A DNA stretch of 45,077 nucleotides from Alphaproteobacteria bacterium (GTDB lineage Bacteria; Pseudomonadota; Alphaproteobacteria; Micropepsales; Micropepsaceae): assembly GCA_025361185.1 (NCBI GenBank), contig JANYAR010000060.1, forward strand, positions 1-45,077, written 5' to 3'. Under the pieces are notes generated by a model. That model was not told where the DNA came from and did not search any database. It saw only the letters and a program-made list of their open reading frames with translations. A program made the position numbers and the translations under genes. This document shows positions 1 to 7,145 of the stretch, piece by piece. Positions within the stretch are counted from its first letter, which is position 1. Each line of letters starts with the position of its first letter.

Positions 1-253
1 GCGGCGTTCGTCATCCCGGTTTTCCACCGCTGGCATCATGCCGCTTGCGGCCGCGACAAGAATTTCGGCGGCACCTTCGCCCCGTGGGGTGTGATGTTCG
101 GCACCCATTGCATGGCGGCGCATCGCTGCCCGGCGGCTATCGCATCGCCGACAAGGCCATGCCGGAAGGGCCGATGGCACAGCCCCTCACTCCGATCCTG
201 CAAGGTGGTACGGCGCCGGTCGAGCCCGCAACCTCGGCCGATTGCTGCCGTGA
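1..253 (+). pseudogene. Sterol desaturase / fatty acid hydroxylase-like, C-terminal fragment with frameshift
   Basis: The window opens inside a coding region. Frame 1 (about bases 1-120) reads HRWHHA, GRDKNFGGTF and FGTHCM, which fit the last histidine box and following segment of the fatty acid hydroxylase/sterol desaturase family (integral membrane di-iron enzymes). From about base 125 the continuation typical of the family (LPGGYRIADKAMPEG, then QPLTPIL) is found in frame 3, so a one-base loss or two-base gain lies near 115-130. After the shift no stop appears in frame 3 until 774-776, deep under the convergent pilus gene; frame 2 has a TGA at 251-253, and the end given here is nominal. 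Seen: the motif order and the frame change. Inferred: a broken gene, or a sequencing error near the window edge. The N-terminal part is outside the window. Confidence 0.55.
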
Positions 254-272
254 CAGGGCTTCTATTGCGAAA

Positions 273-743
273 TCAGTTCTTGGTTGCGGCTGCGACAGCT
301 GCGCCGCGCGCGGCAGTCTGATGCGCCGTCACCTGACCGTTCATGGAGTCATAGGTGTCTTTGCCGTCGCCCGGCATCGGCGTCGGCTCGCAACGCCCGC
401 CGGCGCAGTTCAGCGTCACCCGCTGGGCGCCGCGATTGAGAATGACCGTCCCGCCGCCTTCGGCTCCCGTCACGGTGACTTGGGTGTTGAACACCGTCAC
501 ATTGTCGCGGTTCAGGGCCACGATGTTGGTGCGGCCATAACCCTTGCCCTGCACGAAAGCATGCTTGGCGTCGATCATGGTGACGTCAGCGATGGTCGGG
601 TTGCCGACATATACGGTGGACACGGGGGTGCGGAAGGTGAGGGTGTGGACCTCATCCAGCGCCAGCGCGACGGAATTGCTCTTGCTCGCGGCATAAGCCG
701 GTGCGGCAGCGAGGAAAGCGGCAGCAAAAATTGCGCGGCGCAT
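273..743 (-). CDS. Small periplasmic protein with pilus-assembly/secretin N-terminal domain
   Basis: A 156-residue protein starting MRRAIFAAAF, with an N-terminal signal peptide ending near APAYA (residue 18). Residues about 24-95 resemble the N-terminal domain found before the secretin core in CpaC/RcpA (T2SS-T3SS pil_N type): a LALDEVHTLTF strand, then VYVGNPTIADV, then GYGRTNIVALN. The same pattern occurs in CpaC in this window (LTLSLDKAAVVQL, VLVSNPDLVDAV, VGQTNAFFF). The tail after residue 100 has two cysteines (LNCAGGRCEP) and low complexity. The start at 743 is chosen over an upstream in-frame Met at 773 because the signal peptide then begins correctly. It sits at the edge of the Tad locus on the opposite strand. 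Inferred role: a periplasmic accessory of the Tad secretin, possibly docking with CpaC or CpaB. The domain call is fairly sure, the role is not. Confidence 0.75.
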   Translation of the reverse strand: MRRAIFAAAFLAAAPAYAASKSNSVALALDEVHTLTFRTPVSTVYVGNPTIADVTMIDAKHAFVQGKGYGRTNIVALNRDNVTVFNTQVTVTGAEGGGTVILNRGAQRVTLNCAGGRCEPTPMPGDGKDTYDSMNGQVTAHQTAARGAAVAAATKN

Positions 744-845
744 GGCGGTCTCCGAAATACTACGCCTCCACACTAGGCCGGTGCCGTAAAAGAAGCCTTA
801 AGCTTGGATGCTCTAATTATGACTTGTTCAATACAGGGACACGCC

Positions 846-1829
846 ATGCCCATTACGGTTCCAGGCCTTCTTCTGGCGTTGACGGCAGCGCTTGCAATAA
901 TCGATTGCATCTGGGCCTCCCTGGGGCATTTTTCGCTGGATTTGGCCGCTTATCTGCAGCTTGCGCTGATGGCGGCCGGGCTGATGGCAGGCGCCGCTTT
1001 TTACCGCACGATGCGCCCCGAGCCGCAGCTTGCCGCCATGCTGTTCGGCGCGGGCTTCCTGTGCGCCTTTTCCGCCGGCGCCAGCGTGCTCAACTATTTT
1101 CTCCTCACCGTGGCTGGAGAGCGCATCGATCCGGTGTTGGTGCAGGCCGATCACATGCTTGGCTTCGACTGGTACACTATGATGGCGAGAGTGGGAGATT
1201 ACCCGTATCTGAACGAGGTGTTTTTCCTGGTCTATAATCTGGTGCTTCCGCAGATGGCGATTTTGCTCATCGCGCTGGCCTGGAATGGCCATGTCGAAAA
1301 ACTCTATCGCTACTGCCTGGCGGTCGCGGTCGGCGCATTGATAGCGATTTTCATCTGGACGATGATGCCGTCCTTCGGCGCAAAATCGTTATGTGTGCTG
1401 CCGCCGGCAATGATGGATCGCCTCCCGGTCTCGGTGACGTGCGAATATGGGCGCGAACTATTGCGGCTGCTGCATGAGGGTCCGGGATACATCACGCCCA
1501 GAGAATTGCGCGGTCTTATCGCCTTTCCGTCCTACCATGGCGTGCTCGCGATTCTGCTGATTTGGTACGCACGTCCCATCAGTTGGCTGCGTTGGCCGTT
1601 CCTGGCAATCAACACCGTGGTGCTGCTTTCCACGCCGGAGCAAGGCGGACATCACCTGGTGGATGTTCTGGCTTCATTTCCCGTCGCGGCGCTGGCGATT
1701 TTTCTGGCGGCGCTTCCCGAAAACGCAAGAAATTCCGCGAAACTTCCCGGCATGGTAAATACTTCCTCAAAGTGGGCTAGGCCGCTCCATGCCGTGCGCC
1801 GGTTTCATGCCGTGCCGGCAAAAGATTGA
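846..1829 (+). CDS. PAP2-superfamily membrane phosphatase/transferase (Aur1/IPC synthase-like)
   Basis: A 327-residue polytopic membrane protein. Hydrophobic segments cover most of residues 5-180 and 225-292. The PAP2 active-site motifs are visible near the C-terminus: IAFPSYHG (His231) and TPEQGGHHLVDVLAS (His269 and Asp273 in the HxxxD arrangement). The layout, with the catalytic motifs in the last third and a GGHHL.D motif, is that of the PAP2_3/inositolphosphotransferase-like branch rather than simple PAP2 phosphatases. Known family chemistry: cleavage or transfer of phosphate or phospho-head groups on lipids at the periplasmic face. The ATG at 846 is preceded by AGGGA at a suitable distance; Met codons at 804 and 819 lack this. 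It lies between the solitary pilus-domain protein and flp, but nothing visible ties it to pili. Substrate unknown. Confidence 0.8.
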   Translation: MPITVPGLLLALTAALAIIDCIWASLGHFSLDLAAYLQLALMAAGLMAGAAFYRTMRPEPQLAAMLFGAGFLCAFSAGASVLNYFLLTVAGERIDPVLVQADHMLGFDWYTMMARVGDYPYLNEVFFLVYNLVLPQMAILLIALAWNGHVEKLYRYCLAVAVGALIAIFIWTMMPSFGAKSLCVLPPAMMDRLPVSVTCEYGRELLRLLHEGPGYITPRELRGLIAFPSYHGVLAILLIWYARPISWLRWPFLAINTVVLLSTPEQGGHHLVDVLASFPVAALAIFLAALPENARNSAKLPGMVNTSSKWARPLHAVRRFHAVPAKD

Positions 1830-1849
1830 TGAAATTGCGCGCGACATGA

Positions 1850-1864
1850 TTAAGTCGAAATTAA
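1850..1864 (+). promoter_or_regulatory. CtrA-type binding box upstream of flp
   Basis: TTAA-N7-TTAA is present exactly (TTAA at 1850-1853 and 1861-1864), 94 bases before the flp start codon. This is the full consensus for the cell-cycle regulator CtrA in Caulobacter and relatives, where it controls pilA. The match is seen; function is inferred from the consensus and its place before a pilin gene. Confidence 0.6.
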
Positions 1865-1957
1865 GAGGGGCTCGTCTAGTCTGATCGCGTCCGCAACGAG
1901 CGAATGAGTTCGTCCGGGGTTGGGCATCCTAGGGTGTTACTAAAGTTGGAGACTGAA

Positions 1958-2122
1958 ATGAACATTATCTCGCGTTTCATTCGCGATGAATCGGGCGCCA
2001 CCGCCATCGAGTATGGTCTGATTGCCGCTCTCATCGCTGTTGTCATCATCACGGGCGTGACCGCCGTCGGCTCCAAGCTGTCGGGGACCTTCTCGTCGCT
2101 CGCGACCAGCCTGACTCCGTAA
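1958..2122 (+). CDS. pilA: Flp/PilA-family type IVc prepilin
   Basis: A 54-residue prepilin, the structural subunit of the Tad pilus. The leader MNIISRFIRDESG (13 residues) ends at the G|ATAIEY cleavage site for the CpaA peptidase, with the conserved Glu at +5 and Tyr at +6 of the mature form (Flp motif). A single hydrophobic helix follows (GLIAALIAVVIITGV), then a short polar tail, giving a mature protein of 41 residues, normal for Flp. The ATG at 1958 follows TTGGAGA (from 1947); an upstream Met at 1904 would put extra residues before the leader and is rejected. A perfect CtrA-like box lies upstream and a strong terminator directly downstream, so flp is probably its own transcription unit, made at higher level than the assembly genes. 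Confidence 0.95.
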   Translation: MNIISRFIRDESGATAIEYGLIAALIAVVIITGVTAVGSKLSGTFSSLATSLTP

Positions 2123-2145
2123 TAAGGCTGGCACAGGCTTTCCAA

Positions 2146-2186
2146 GAACGGCCGCCTTTTTTTCGAAAGGCGGCCGTTCGTTTTTT
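2146..2186 (+). terminator. Rho-independent terminator after flp
   Basis: A perfect 14-bp stem (arms 2146-2159 and 2166-2179) with a 6-base loop is followed by six T at 2181-2186. It separates flp from cpaA (start 2202). Readthrough would couple the two; otherwise cpaA needs its own promoter in a very short gap. Confidence 0.9.
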
Positions 2187-2201
2187 CTAGGGCACTCGCA
2201 G

Positions 2202-2711
2202 ATGTTCGCGGAAATCCTGATCATTGTCGCGCTGCCGCTCCTGCTGGCCGTAGCCGCGGGTTGGGATATAGCCAGTTTCACCATTCCCAATTATCTTACC
2301 CTGGCGCTTGTGGCCGCCTTCGCGGTTTTCGCCGTGGCGGCGAACCTGTCCTTTGCGACCACCGGCTGGCACATACTGGCCGGGTTTACGGGGCTCTTCA
2401 TCGGCTTCACGCTTTTTGCGCTGGGATATATCGGCGGCGGCGATGCCAAGCTGTTCGCCGCGGTCGTTCTGTGGCTGGGTTTGAAGGACTTGCTGGCCTA
2501 TGCGCTGCTGGCCAGCGTGCTCGGCGGGGTGCTTACCCTCAGCCTGATGCTGTTGCGCCGATATCCCCTGCCCAATTTTCTCATGCGCCAGGCCTGGCTC
2601 GTGAAATTGCACGACCCCTGTTCCGGCATTCCCTATGGCGTGGCGCTGGCCGCCGGCGCCTTTTTCCTGCTGCCTTCGACCGAAGTGTTCCGTCTTGCCG
2701 CAGGCGCTTAA
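2202..2711 (+). CDS. cpaA: Prepilin peptidase CpaA/TadV (A24 family)
   Basis: A 169-residue inner-membrane aspartic protease that removes the Flp leader at the cytoplasmic face. The two family aspartates are visible: Asp22 in WDIASFTIPN and Asp81 in GYIGGGDAKL (the GxGD motif). The rest is almost all hydrophobic helices (about six). The N-terminal methyltransferase-type domain of PilD is absent, as is normal for the short CpaA/TadV type. It begins 16 bases after the T-run of the flp terminator, and its stop codon overlaps a CtrA-like box. Assignment is secure from motif order, length and place between flp and cpaB. Confidence 0.93.
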   Translation: MFAEILIIVALPLLLAVAAGWDIASFTIPNYLTLALVAAFAVFAVAANLSFATTGWHILAGFTGLFIGFTLFALGYIGGGDAKLFAAVVLWLGLKDLLAYALLASVLGGVLTLSLMLLRRYPLPNFLMRQAWLVKLHDPCSGIPYGVALAAGAFFLLPSTEVFRLAAGA

Positions 2712-2722
2712 CAAAAGCCTAA
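2708..2722 (+). promoter_or_regulatory. CtrA-like box (one mismatch) before cpaB
   Basis: TTAA-N7-CTAA, overlapping the end of cpaA, about 140 bases upstream of cpaB. One base differs from the TTAA-N7-TTAA consensus. Alone this would be weak, but a second box with the same single difference lies in the same gap. Confidence 0.35.
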
Positions 2723-2805
2723 CGCCGACGGGGCCGTTTTCGCTTAGATTTTAAGCAAGTTGAACGCGAAACATCTGTCTGTACAAGGCAATTGCATCGG
2801 CCATC

Positions 2806-2820
2806 TTAAGCAATTTCTAA
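2806..2820 (+). promoter_or_regulatory. Second CtrA-like box (one mismatch) before cpaB
   Basis: TTAA-N7-CTAA, 40 bases before the cpaB start codon. The 148-base gap between cpaA and cpaB is visibly AT-richer than its surroundings and is the natural place for the promoter of the cpaB-tadC operon. No sigma-54 type GG/GC element was found. Confidence 0.4.
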
Positions 2821-2859
2821 AGGGTTGCATGGTGAATTGTCTCCAAAGGAGCAGTCCCT

Positions 2860-3675
2860 ATGAATCCCCAACGTCTCATCGTTCTAGGAATTGCCCTTGT
2901 GGCAGCGGGCGGCGCCGCGTTTCTCGTACGCAGCATGATAGGCGGCGGCACCCCCGTCGCGCAGGCGAAAGTCGCGCCGACCATCGCCATGAGCGAAGTT
3001 CTCGTCGCCAACTCCAATCTCACGCCTGGTCAGGCGCTCGCCGTCGATCAGGTGCGCTGGGAAAAATGGCCGACTTCGACCGTGGATCCTTCCTTCATCA
3101 CCCATGAGTCGGTGAGCAGCGAAGAAGAAGCGGTCAAGGGCACTGTTGTGCGCGCCATGATCCTGCCCGGTCAGCCGATCACCAAAACGTCGATCGTGCA
3201 TGGCGATGCATCGGGTTTCATGGCTGCGACGCTCGGTGAAGGCATGCGCGCGATTTCGATTCCCATATCCGTCGATTCCGGTGCGGGCGGTTTCATTCTG
3301 CCCAACGACCGCGTCGACATCATTCTGACCCGCAAGCCTGATGGCTCGAATTCGCGCGGATATGCCAAGACCATTCTGTCAAGTCTGCGCGTGCTGGCCG
3401 TGGATCAGACCTACCGTCAGGAAAAGGATACGCGCACTGTGGTGGGCAAGACCGCCACCGTCGAAGTCACGCCGGAACAGGCCGAGATGATCGCCGGCGC
3501 GTCCATGTCGGGACAGTTGTCGCTTGCTCTTCGTCCTTTGAGCGAGGACGGCGTCGCTAAGTTGGACGGTGCCGCACCCGCATCCAAGCGCCGCACCGCC
3601 GCCTATGACGGCCCCGTCTCTGTAATCCGCTATGGCATGGCCGGGTCTGTCACCCGGCAGGAGAATCAGCAGTGA
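2860..3675 (+). CDS. cpaB: Tad pilus assembly protein CpaB/RcpC
   Basis: A 271-residue protein anchored by an N-terminal membrane segment (about residues 6-28). A SAF-type domain follows at about 46-110 (VLVANSNLTPGQAL, then VRWEKWP), then the RcpC/CpaB domain at about 125-220 (AISIPISVDSGAGGFILPNDRVDII, with the conserved GFI.PNDRVDV core, then VEVTPEQAEMI). CpaB is a periplasmic component that works with the CpaC secretin during pilus assembly. A strong AAAGGAG lies just before the ATG. It is the first gene of the tightly packed cpaB-tadC operon; its TGA overlaps the cpaC ATG by one base. Confidence 0.93.
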   Translation: MNPQRLIVLGIALVAAGGAAFLVRSMIGGGTPVAQAKVAPTIAMSEVLVANSNLTPGQALAVDQVRWEKWPTSTVDPSFITHESVSSEEEAVKGTVVRAMILPGQPITKTSIVHGDASGFMAATLGEGMRAISIPISVDSGAGGFILPNDRVDIILTRKPDGSNSRGYAKTILSSLRVLAVDQTYRQEKDTRTVVGKTATVEVTPEQAEMIAGASMSGQLSLALRPLSEDGVAKLDGAAPASKRRTAAYDGPVSVIRYGMAGSVTRQENQQ

Positions 3676-5171
3676 TGTCCATGCGAAAAATCCTTCTCGC
3701 CTTGGTGCTGGCGCTTAGCGCGCCACCCGCCGTCTTCGCCGCGCCGGTTTATCCCGTGCTGGATGAGAGCAATGCACGGCTGATGACCATATCGACCCAT
3801 GCTGGATCCACGCATCAACGCCTCACCCTGTCGCTGGACAAGGCTGCCGTGGTGCAACTCGATGCCGATGCGCACGATGTGCTGGTGTCCAATCCCGACC
3901 TGGTTGATGCGGTCGTGCGTACACCGCGGCGTATATTCCTTCTGGCCACCAAGGTGGGCCAGACCAATGCCTTTTTCTTCGACGCCCAAGGCAAGCAGAT
4001 CCTGACGCTGGATATCCGCGTCGAAAAGGATGTGGTGGACTTGTCGGGGCTGATGAAGGCCAGCTTCCCCAATTCCGCCATTCTGGTGCAAGCCTTGAAT
4101 GACAATGTGGTGCTGACCGGTTCCGTCTCAAGCGCTCTGGAATCCACCCGCGCCGCCGATCTGGCGTCGCGCTTTACCGGCGATCCCAAGAAAGTCATCA
4201 ATATGATTGGCATCGCCGGCGGACAGCAGGTGATGCTCAAGGTTCGTATCGCGGAAATGGACCGCAATATCGCCAAGCAGTTCGGCGTGAATCTGGCGGG
4301 CGCCAAGATCGTAGGCGGCTCGACCCCGATCGCGGTCTCGACATCCAATCAGTTCAACCTGGTCGGTCAGGCGCTCAGCGATCTTTCCGGTGCGCAGGCG
4401 GGCCAAGTCTGCAACACCGCCTCGCTTGCCCTCAATCCCCTCGGCGCGCTGAACGGCGGCGGCGTCTGCAATCTCCAGAACAATGTCCAAGGCCAGCTCA
4501 AGGCCCTGGAGCGCGTTGGCCTGGTGCATATGTTGGCCGAACCCAATCTGACGGCCGTCAGCGGCGAAACTGCGAAATTCCTGGCCGGCGGCGAATTCCC
4601 CGTCCCCGCCAGCCGCGACCGCGACGGCAATGTCACAATACAGTTCAAGCAGTTTGGCGTCGGCCTCAGCTTCACGCCGGTGGTTGTGGCGCCGGGCCGC
4701 ATCAGTCTGCAGCTGTCCAGCGAAGTCAGCGAATTGTCCAACACCGGGTCTTTCACCCTGTCGGGCGGCTCCAGCACCTCGGGCCTCACCATTCCCGCTT
4801 TGACGGTGCGCCGTACCGCGACCACGATTGAATTGCCGTCAGGCGGCAGCTTCGCGGTCGCCGGCCTGATGCAGCACAACACCAAACAGGTGATCGACGG
4901 CTTTCCGGGCGTAAAGGACCTGCCCGTGCTGGGCGCTTTGTTCCGCAGCCGCGACTTCGCCGATGACACAACCGAACTGGTGGTACTGGTCAGCGCTTAC
5001 CTGGTCGAACCCACTTCAGAAGCCGCGCTGTCGGTGCCGACAGATGGCTTCATCGCGCCGAGCGACCCGGAAACCATTCTGCTGGGCCGCCTGAACGCGA
5101 CCTATAAGAAAAAAGACGAGAAACCCATGTCACCGCAGGCGTCCGCGCCTGTCGGCTTTGTCGTGCGCTAG
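3675..5171 (+). CDS. cpaC: Tad pilus secretin CpaC/RcpA
   Basis: A 498-residue outer-membrane secretin through which the pilus leaves the cell. A signal peptide ends near VFAAP (residue 23). A pil_N domain covers about 45-120, a BON-like domain about 130-180 (ILVQALNDNVVLTGSV), and the secretin core about 185-450, with the typical GLVHMLAEPNLTAVSGE and GGEFPVP segments and the terminal VKDLPVLGALFRS and TELVVLVSAYLVEP strands. The ATG at 3675 is preferred: it overlaps the cpaB TGA and has GGAG 11 bases upstream. A GTG at 3672 and an ATG at 3681 are alternatives. Length and domain order are normal. Confidence 0.95.
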   Translation: MSMRKILLALVLALSAPPAVFAAPVYPVLDESNARLMTISTHAGSTHQRLTLSLDKAAVVQLDADAHDVLVSNPDLVDAVVRTPRRIFLLATKVGQTNAFFFDAQGKQILTLDIRVEKDVVDLSGLMKASFPNSAILVQALNDNVVLTGSVSSALESTRAADLASRFTGDPKKVINMIGIAGGQQVMLKVRIAEMDRNIAKQFGVNLAGAKIVGGSTPIAVSTSNQFNLVGQALSDLSGAQAGQVCNTASLALNPLGALNGGGVCNLQNNVQGQLKALERVGLVHMLAEPNLTAVSGETAKFLAGGEFPVPASRDRDGNVTIQFKQFGVGLSFTPVVVAPGRISLQLSSEVSELSNTGSFTLSGGSSTSGLTIPALTVRRTATTIELPSGGSFAVAGLMQHNTKQVIDGFPGVKDLPVLGALFRSRDFADDTTELVVLVSAYLVEPTSEAALSVPTDGFIAPSDPETILLGRLNATYKKKDEKPMSPQASAPVGFVVR

Positions 5172-5181
5172 GAGGCCCGTC

Positions 5182-5868
5182 ATGAAACTGGACTATCTGT
5201 TTCGCGCCGCCGCTATCGTCTGCGTCCTGATAGCAGGCAGCTGTTCGGTCACCGACGACGGCAACTTGATGTCCGAGGACGGCGCCAAAAATCATCCCAT
5301 CGCGGTGGAACCGAGCTTTCGCGAGCTGAAGGTACAGTTTCAGGGCGGCGCGGACGGCATGAACTCCGAAGACACCGCCAAATTCGACGCCTTCCTGGCC
5401 GACTATCGCGTTCACGGCAATGGCAGCCTGGGCATCAGCGTGCCGGGTGGAGCTGCGAGCCGTGCGGCTATCACCTTCTTCGGCGAGCGCGCAGCTTTGA
5501 CCGGTATCAGCCGCGACAGGATTCTGGTTTCGACGCATGACGTCGCCGGCGGCGATATGCGGGTGGCCGTCAACTATATCGCCTATACCGCCCATACCCA
5601 GGCCTGCGGCGACTGGTTGGAGAATGAGTCCTTTACCATGGACAACCGGACGCCGAAGAACTTTGGCTGCTCGATACAGCAGAACATCGCCGCCATGGTG
5701 GCCGATCCCCGCGACCTGCTGGGCCCCGGCGCGATGGGCCCGGTGGACACCGCGCGTCGCGCTGGTGTGATGGATCACTACGAGAAGGGCGAAGTCACCC
5801 AGGCCGTCAAGCACACCTCGGACATGGGCTCTGAGCAATCCGCCGGTGCTTCCAATGTTGGCCAGTAA
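5182..5868 (+). CDS. cpaD: Tad pilus assembly lipoprotein CpaD
   Basis: A 228-residue secreted protein of the CpaD family. A hydrophobic N-terminus (FRAAAIVCVLIAGSC) ends in a Cys that could be lipidated, although the lipobox (AGSC) is weaker than usual because Leu is missing at -3. The family core is visible: YIAYTAHTQACGDW, then NFGCSIQQNIAAMVADPRDL, with the conserved NFGC..Q.N.AAMVA.P.DL pattern. CpaD is thought to help place or stabilise the CpaC secretin. The ATG at 5182 follows a perfect AGGAGG at 5170-5175, itself overlapping the cpaC stop. Confidence 0.92.
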   Translation: MKLDYLFRAAAIVCVLIAGSCSVTDDGNLMSEDGAKNHPIAVEPSFRELKVQFQGGADGMNSEDTAKFDAFLADYRVHGNGSLGISVPGGAASRAAITFFGERAALTGISRDRILVSTHDVAGGDMRVAVNYIAYTAHTQACGDWLENESFTMDNRTPKNFGCSIQQNIAAMVADPRDLLGPGAMGPVDTARRAGVMDHYEKGEVTQAVKHTSDMGSEQSAGASNVGQ

Positions 5869-5888
5869 CACGTGAAACGGAATCAAAC

Positions 5889-7142
5889 ATGAGTAAGCCT
5901 CCGCAAGTGGAAAGTTTTGGCGCCGCGCCGCATGAGCGCCCGGTCCCGCGCATTTCCATTCATGCCTTCTGCGAATTTCCCGATACCGGGGCCGCGCTGC
6001 AGCGCGCGGGCGGCGACCGCCGCCTGTCCAAGGCGCATCTGCAAGTGGAGCTTGGCGGTATCGACGGCGCCGTGGCGCATTATCGCGGCCAGGTTACGCC
6101 CAATCTGCTGGTCGTCGAAACCAAGCTTCACGGCTCGGAAGCCCTGGCGGAACTCGACCGCCTGGCGGAGGTCTGCGATCCGGCGACCAAGGTGATCGTG
6201 GTGGGCCGCAGCAACGATGTCGAGCTGTACCGTGAATTGATGCGTCGTGGCGCATCCGAATATCTGGTGGCCCCGCTGTCGCCGTTGCAGCTGATCGAAG
6301 TGATTTCCGGCCTCTATCTGGACCCCGGCGCCGCCCCGATCGGCCGCGTCGTGGCCGTCATCGGCGCCCGCGGCGGCGCGGGCTCCTCGACCCTGTCACA
6401 CAATATCGGCTGGTGTATCGCCGAGGAGTTGAACATCAACACCACGATCGTCGATCTCGATCTGCCGTTTGGCACCGTGGGGCTCGACTTCAATGACGAA
6501 GCCAGTCAGGGCGTCTGCGATGCCCTGAGCGCGCCGGAACGTCTGGACGACGTGTTGCTGGACCGCCTGTTGCTCAAGCGCGGTGATCGTCTTTCACTGT
6601 TCACCGCTCCCGCGGCCCTGGAGCGTGAATATGACGCCCCTGCGGATTCCTATGAGGCCGTCATAGACGCGGTGCGCCAGACCATTCCCTGCGTCATTCT
6701 GGATTTGCCGCATGGCTGGCAGCCATGGATCAAGGCAGCCCTGCTGGCGGCCGACGATGTCGTGATCGTGGCGACCCCCGATCTCACTTCCCTTCGCAAT
6801 GCCAAGAACATCATCGACCTGGTCAAGAGCGCTCGTCCCAATGACGCGCCGCCGCGACTGGTCATCAATCAGGTCGGTGTTCCCAAGCGCCCCGAGATAC
6901 CGTCCAAGGATTTCGCCGAAACCATGGGGCTGGAGCCCGCCGCCATAATCGCCTTCGAGCCCGCGCTGTTCGGTCAGGCCGCCAATAACGGCCAGATGGT
7001 GATCGAGCTGGCGCCCAAGGCGCCGGTATCGGAGGCGTTGCGTCATCTATGCCGCACGATCACCGGGCGCACTACGCAAAGCGTCGCCGACAGGAATACG
7101 ACCTCGATCTTCTCGTTCTTGAAGGGAAGGAAACGGGCATAA
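5889..7142 (+). CDS. cpaE: Pilus assembly ATPase-like protein CpaE/TadZ
   Basis: A 417-residue protein with a receiver-like N-terminal domain (about 25-150; LLVVETKL, then VIVVGRSNDVELYRELMRRGASEYLVAPL) and a MinD/ParA-type domain from about 155. The P-loop reads GARGGAGSST, so the signature Lys of the deviant Walker A box (KGGxGK) is Arg and the second Lys is Ser; this degenerate loop is usual for CpaE/TadZ. The IVDLDLPFGTVGLDF segment (Walker A' region) and VILDLPHGWQPW (Walker B region) are visible. The family localises the pilus machine to the pole. It lies between cpaD and cpaF, with only 3 bases to cpaF. Confidence 0.93.
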   Translation: MSKPPQVESFGAAPHERPVPRISIHAFCEFPDTGAALQRAGGDRRLSKAHLQVELGGIDGAVAHYRGQVTPNLLVVETKLHGSEALAELDRLAEVCDPATKVIVVGRSNDVELYRELMRRGASEYLVAPLSPLQLIEVISGLYLDPGAAPIGRVVAVIGARGGAGSSTLSHNIGWCIAEELNINTTIVDLDLPFGTVGLDFNDEASQGVCDALSAPERLDDVLLDRLLLKRGDRLSLFTAPAALEREYDAPADSYEAVIDAVRQTIPCVILDLPHGWQPWIKAALLAADDVVIVATPDLTSLRNAKNIIDLVKSARPNDAPPRLVINQVGVPKRPEIPSKDFAETMGLEPAAIIAFEPALFGQAANNGQMVIELAPKAPVSEALRHLCRTITGRTTQSVADRNTTSIFSFLKGRKRA

Positions 7143-7145
7143 CCT

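Noticed and set aside
45..776. Long plus-strand open frame over the secretin-N-domain gene
   Set aside because: Only its first third (before about 230) is protein-like, as the shifted desaturase end; the rest is antisense to a gene with a signal peptide and domain.
1830..1957. Sigma-54 promoter for flp
   Set aside because: Looked for GG-N10-GC elements as in Caulobacter pilA; none convincing, while a CtrA box is present.
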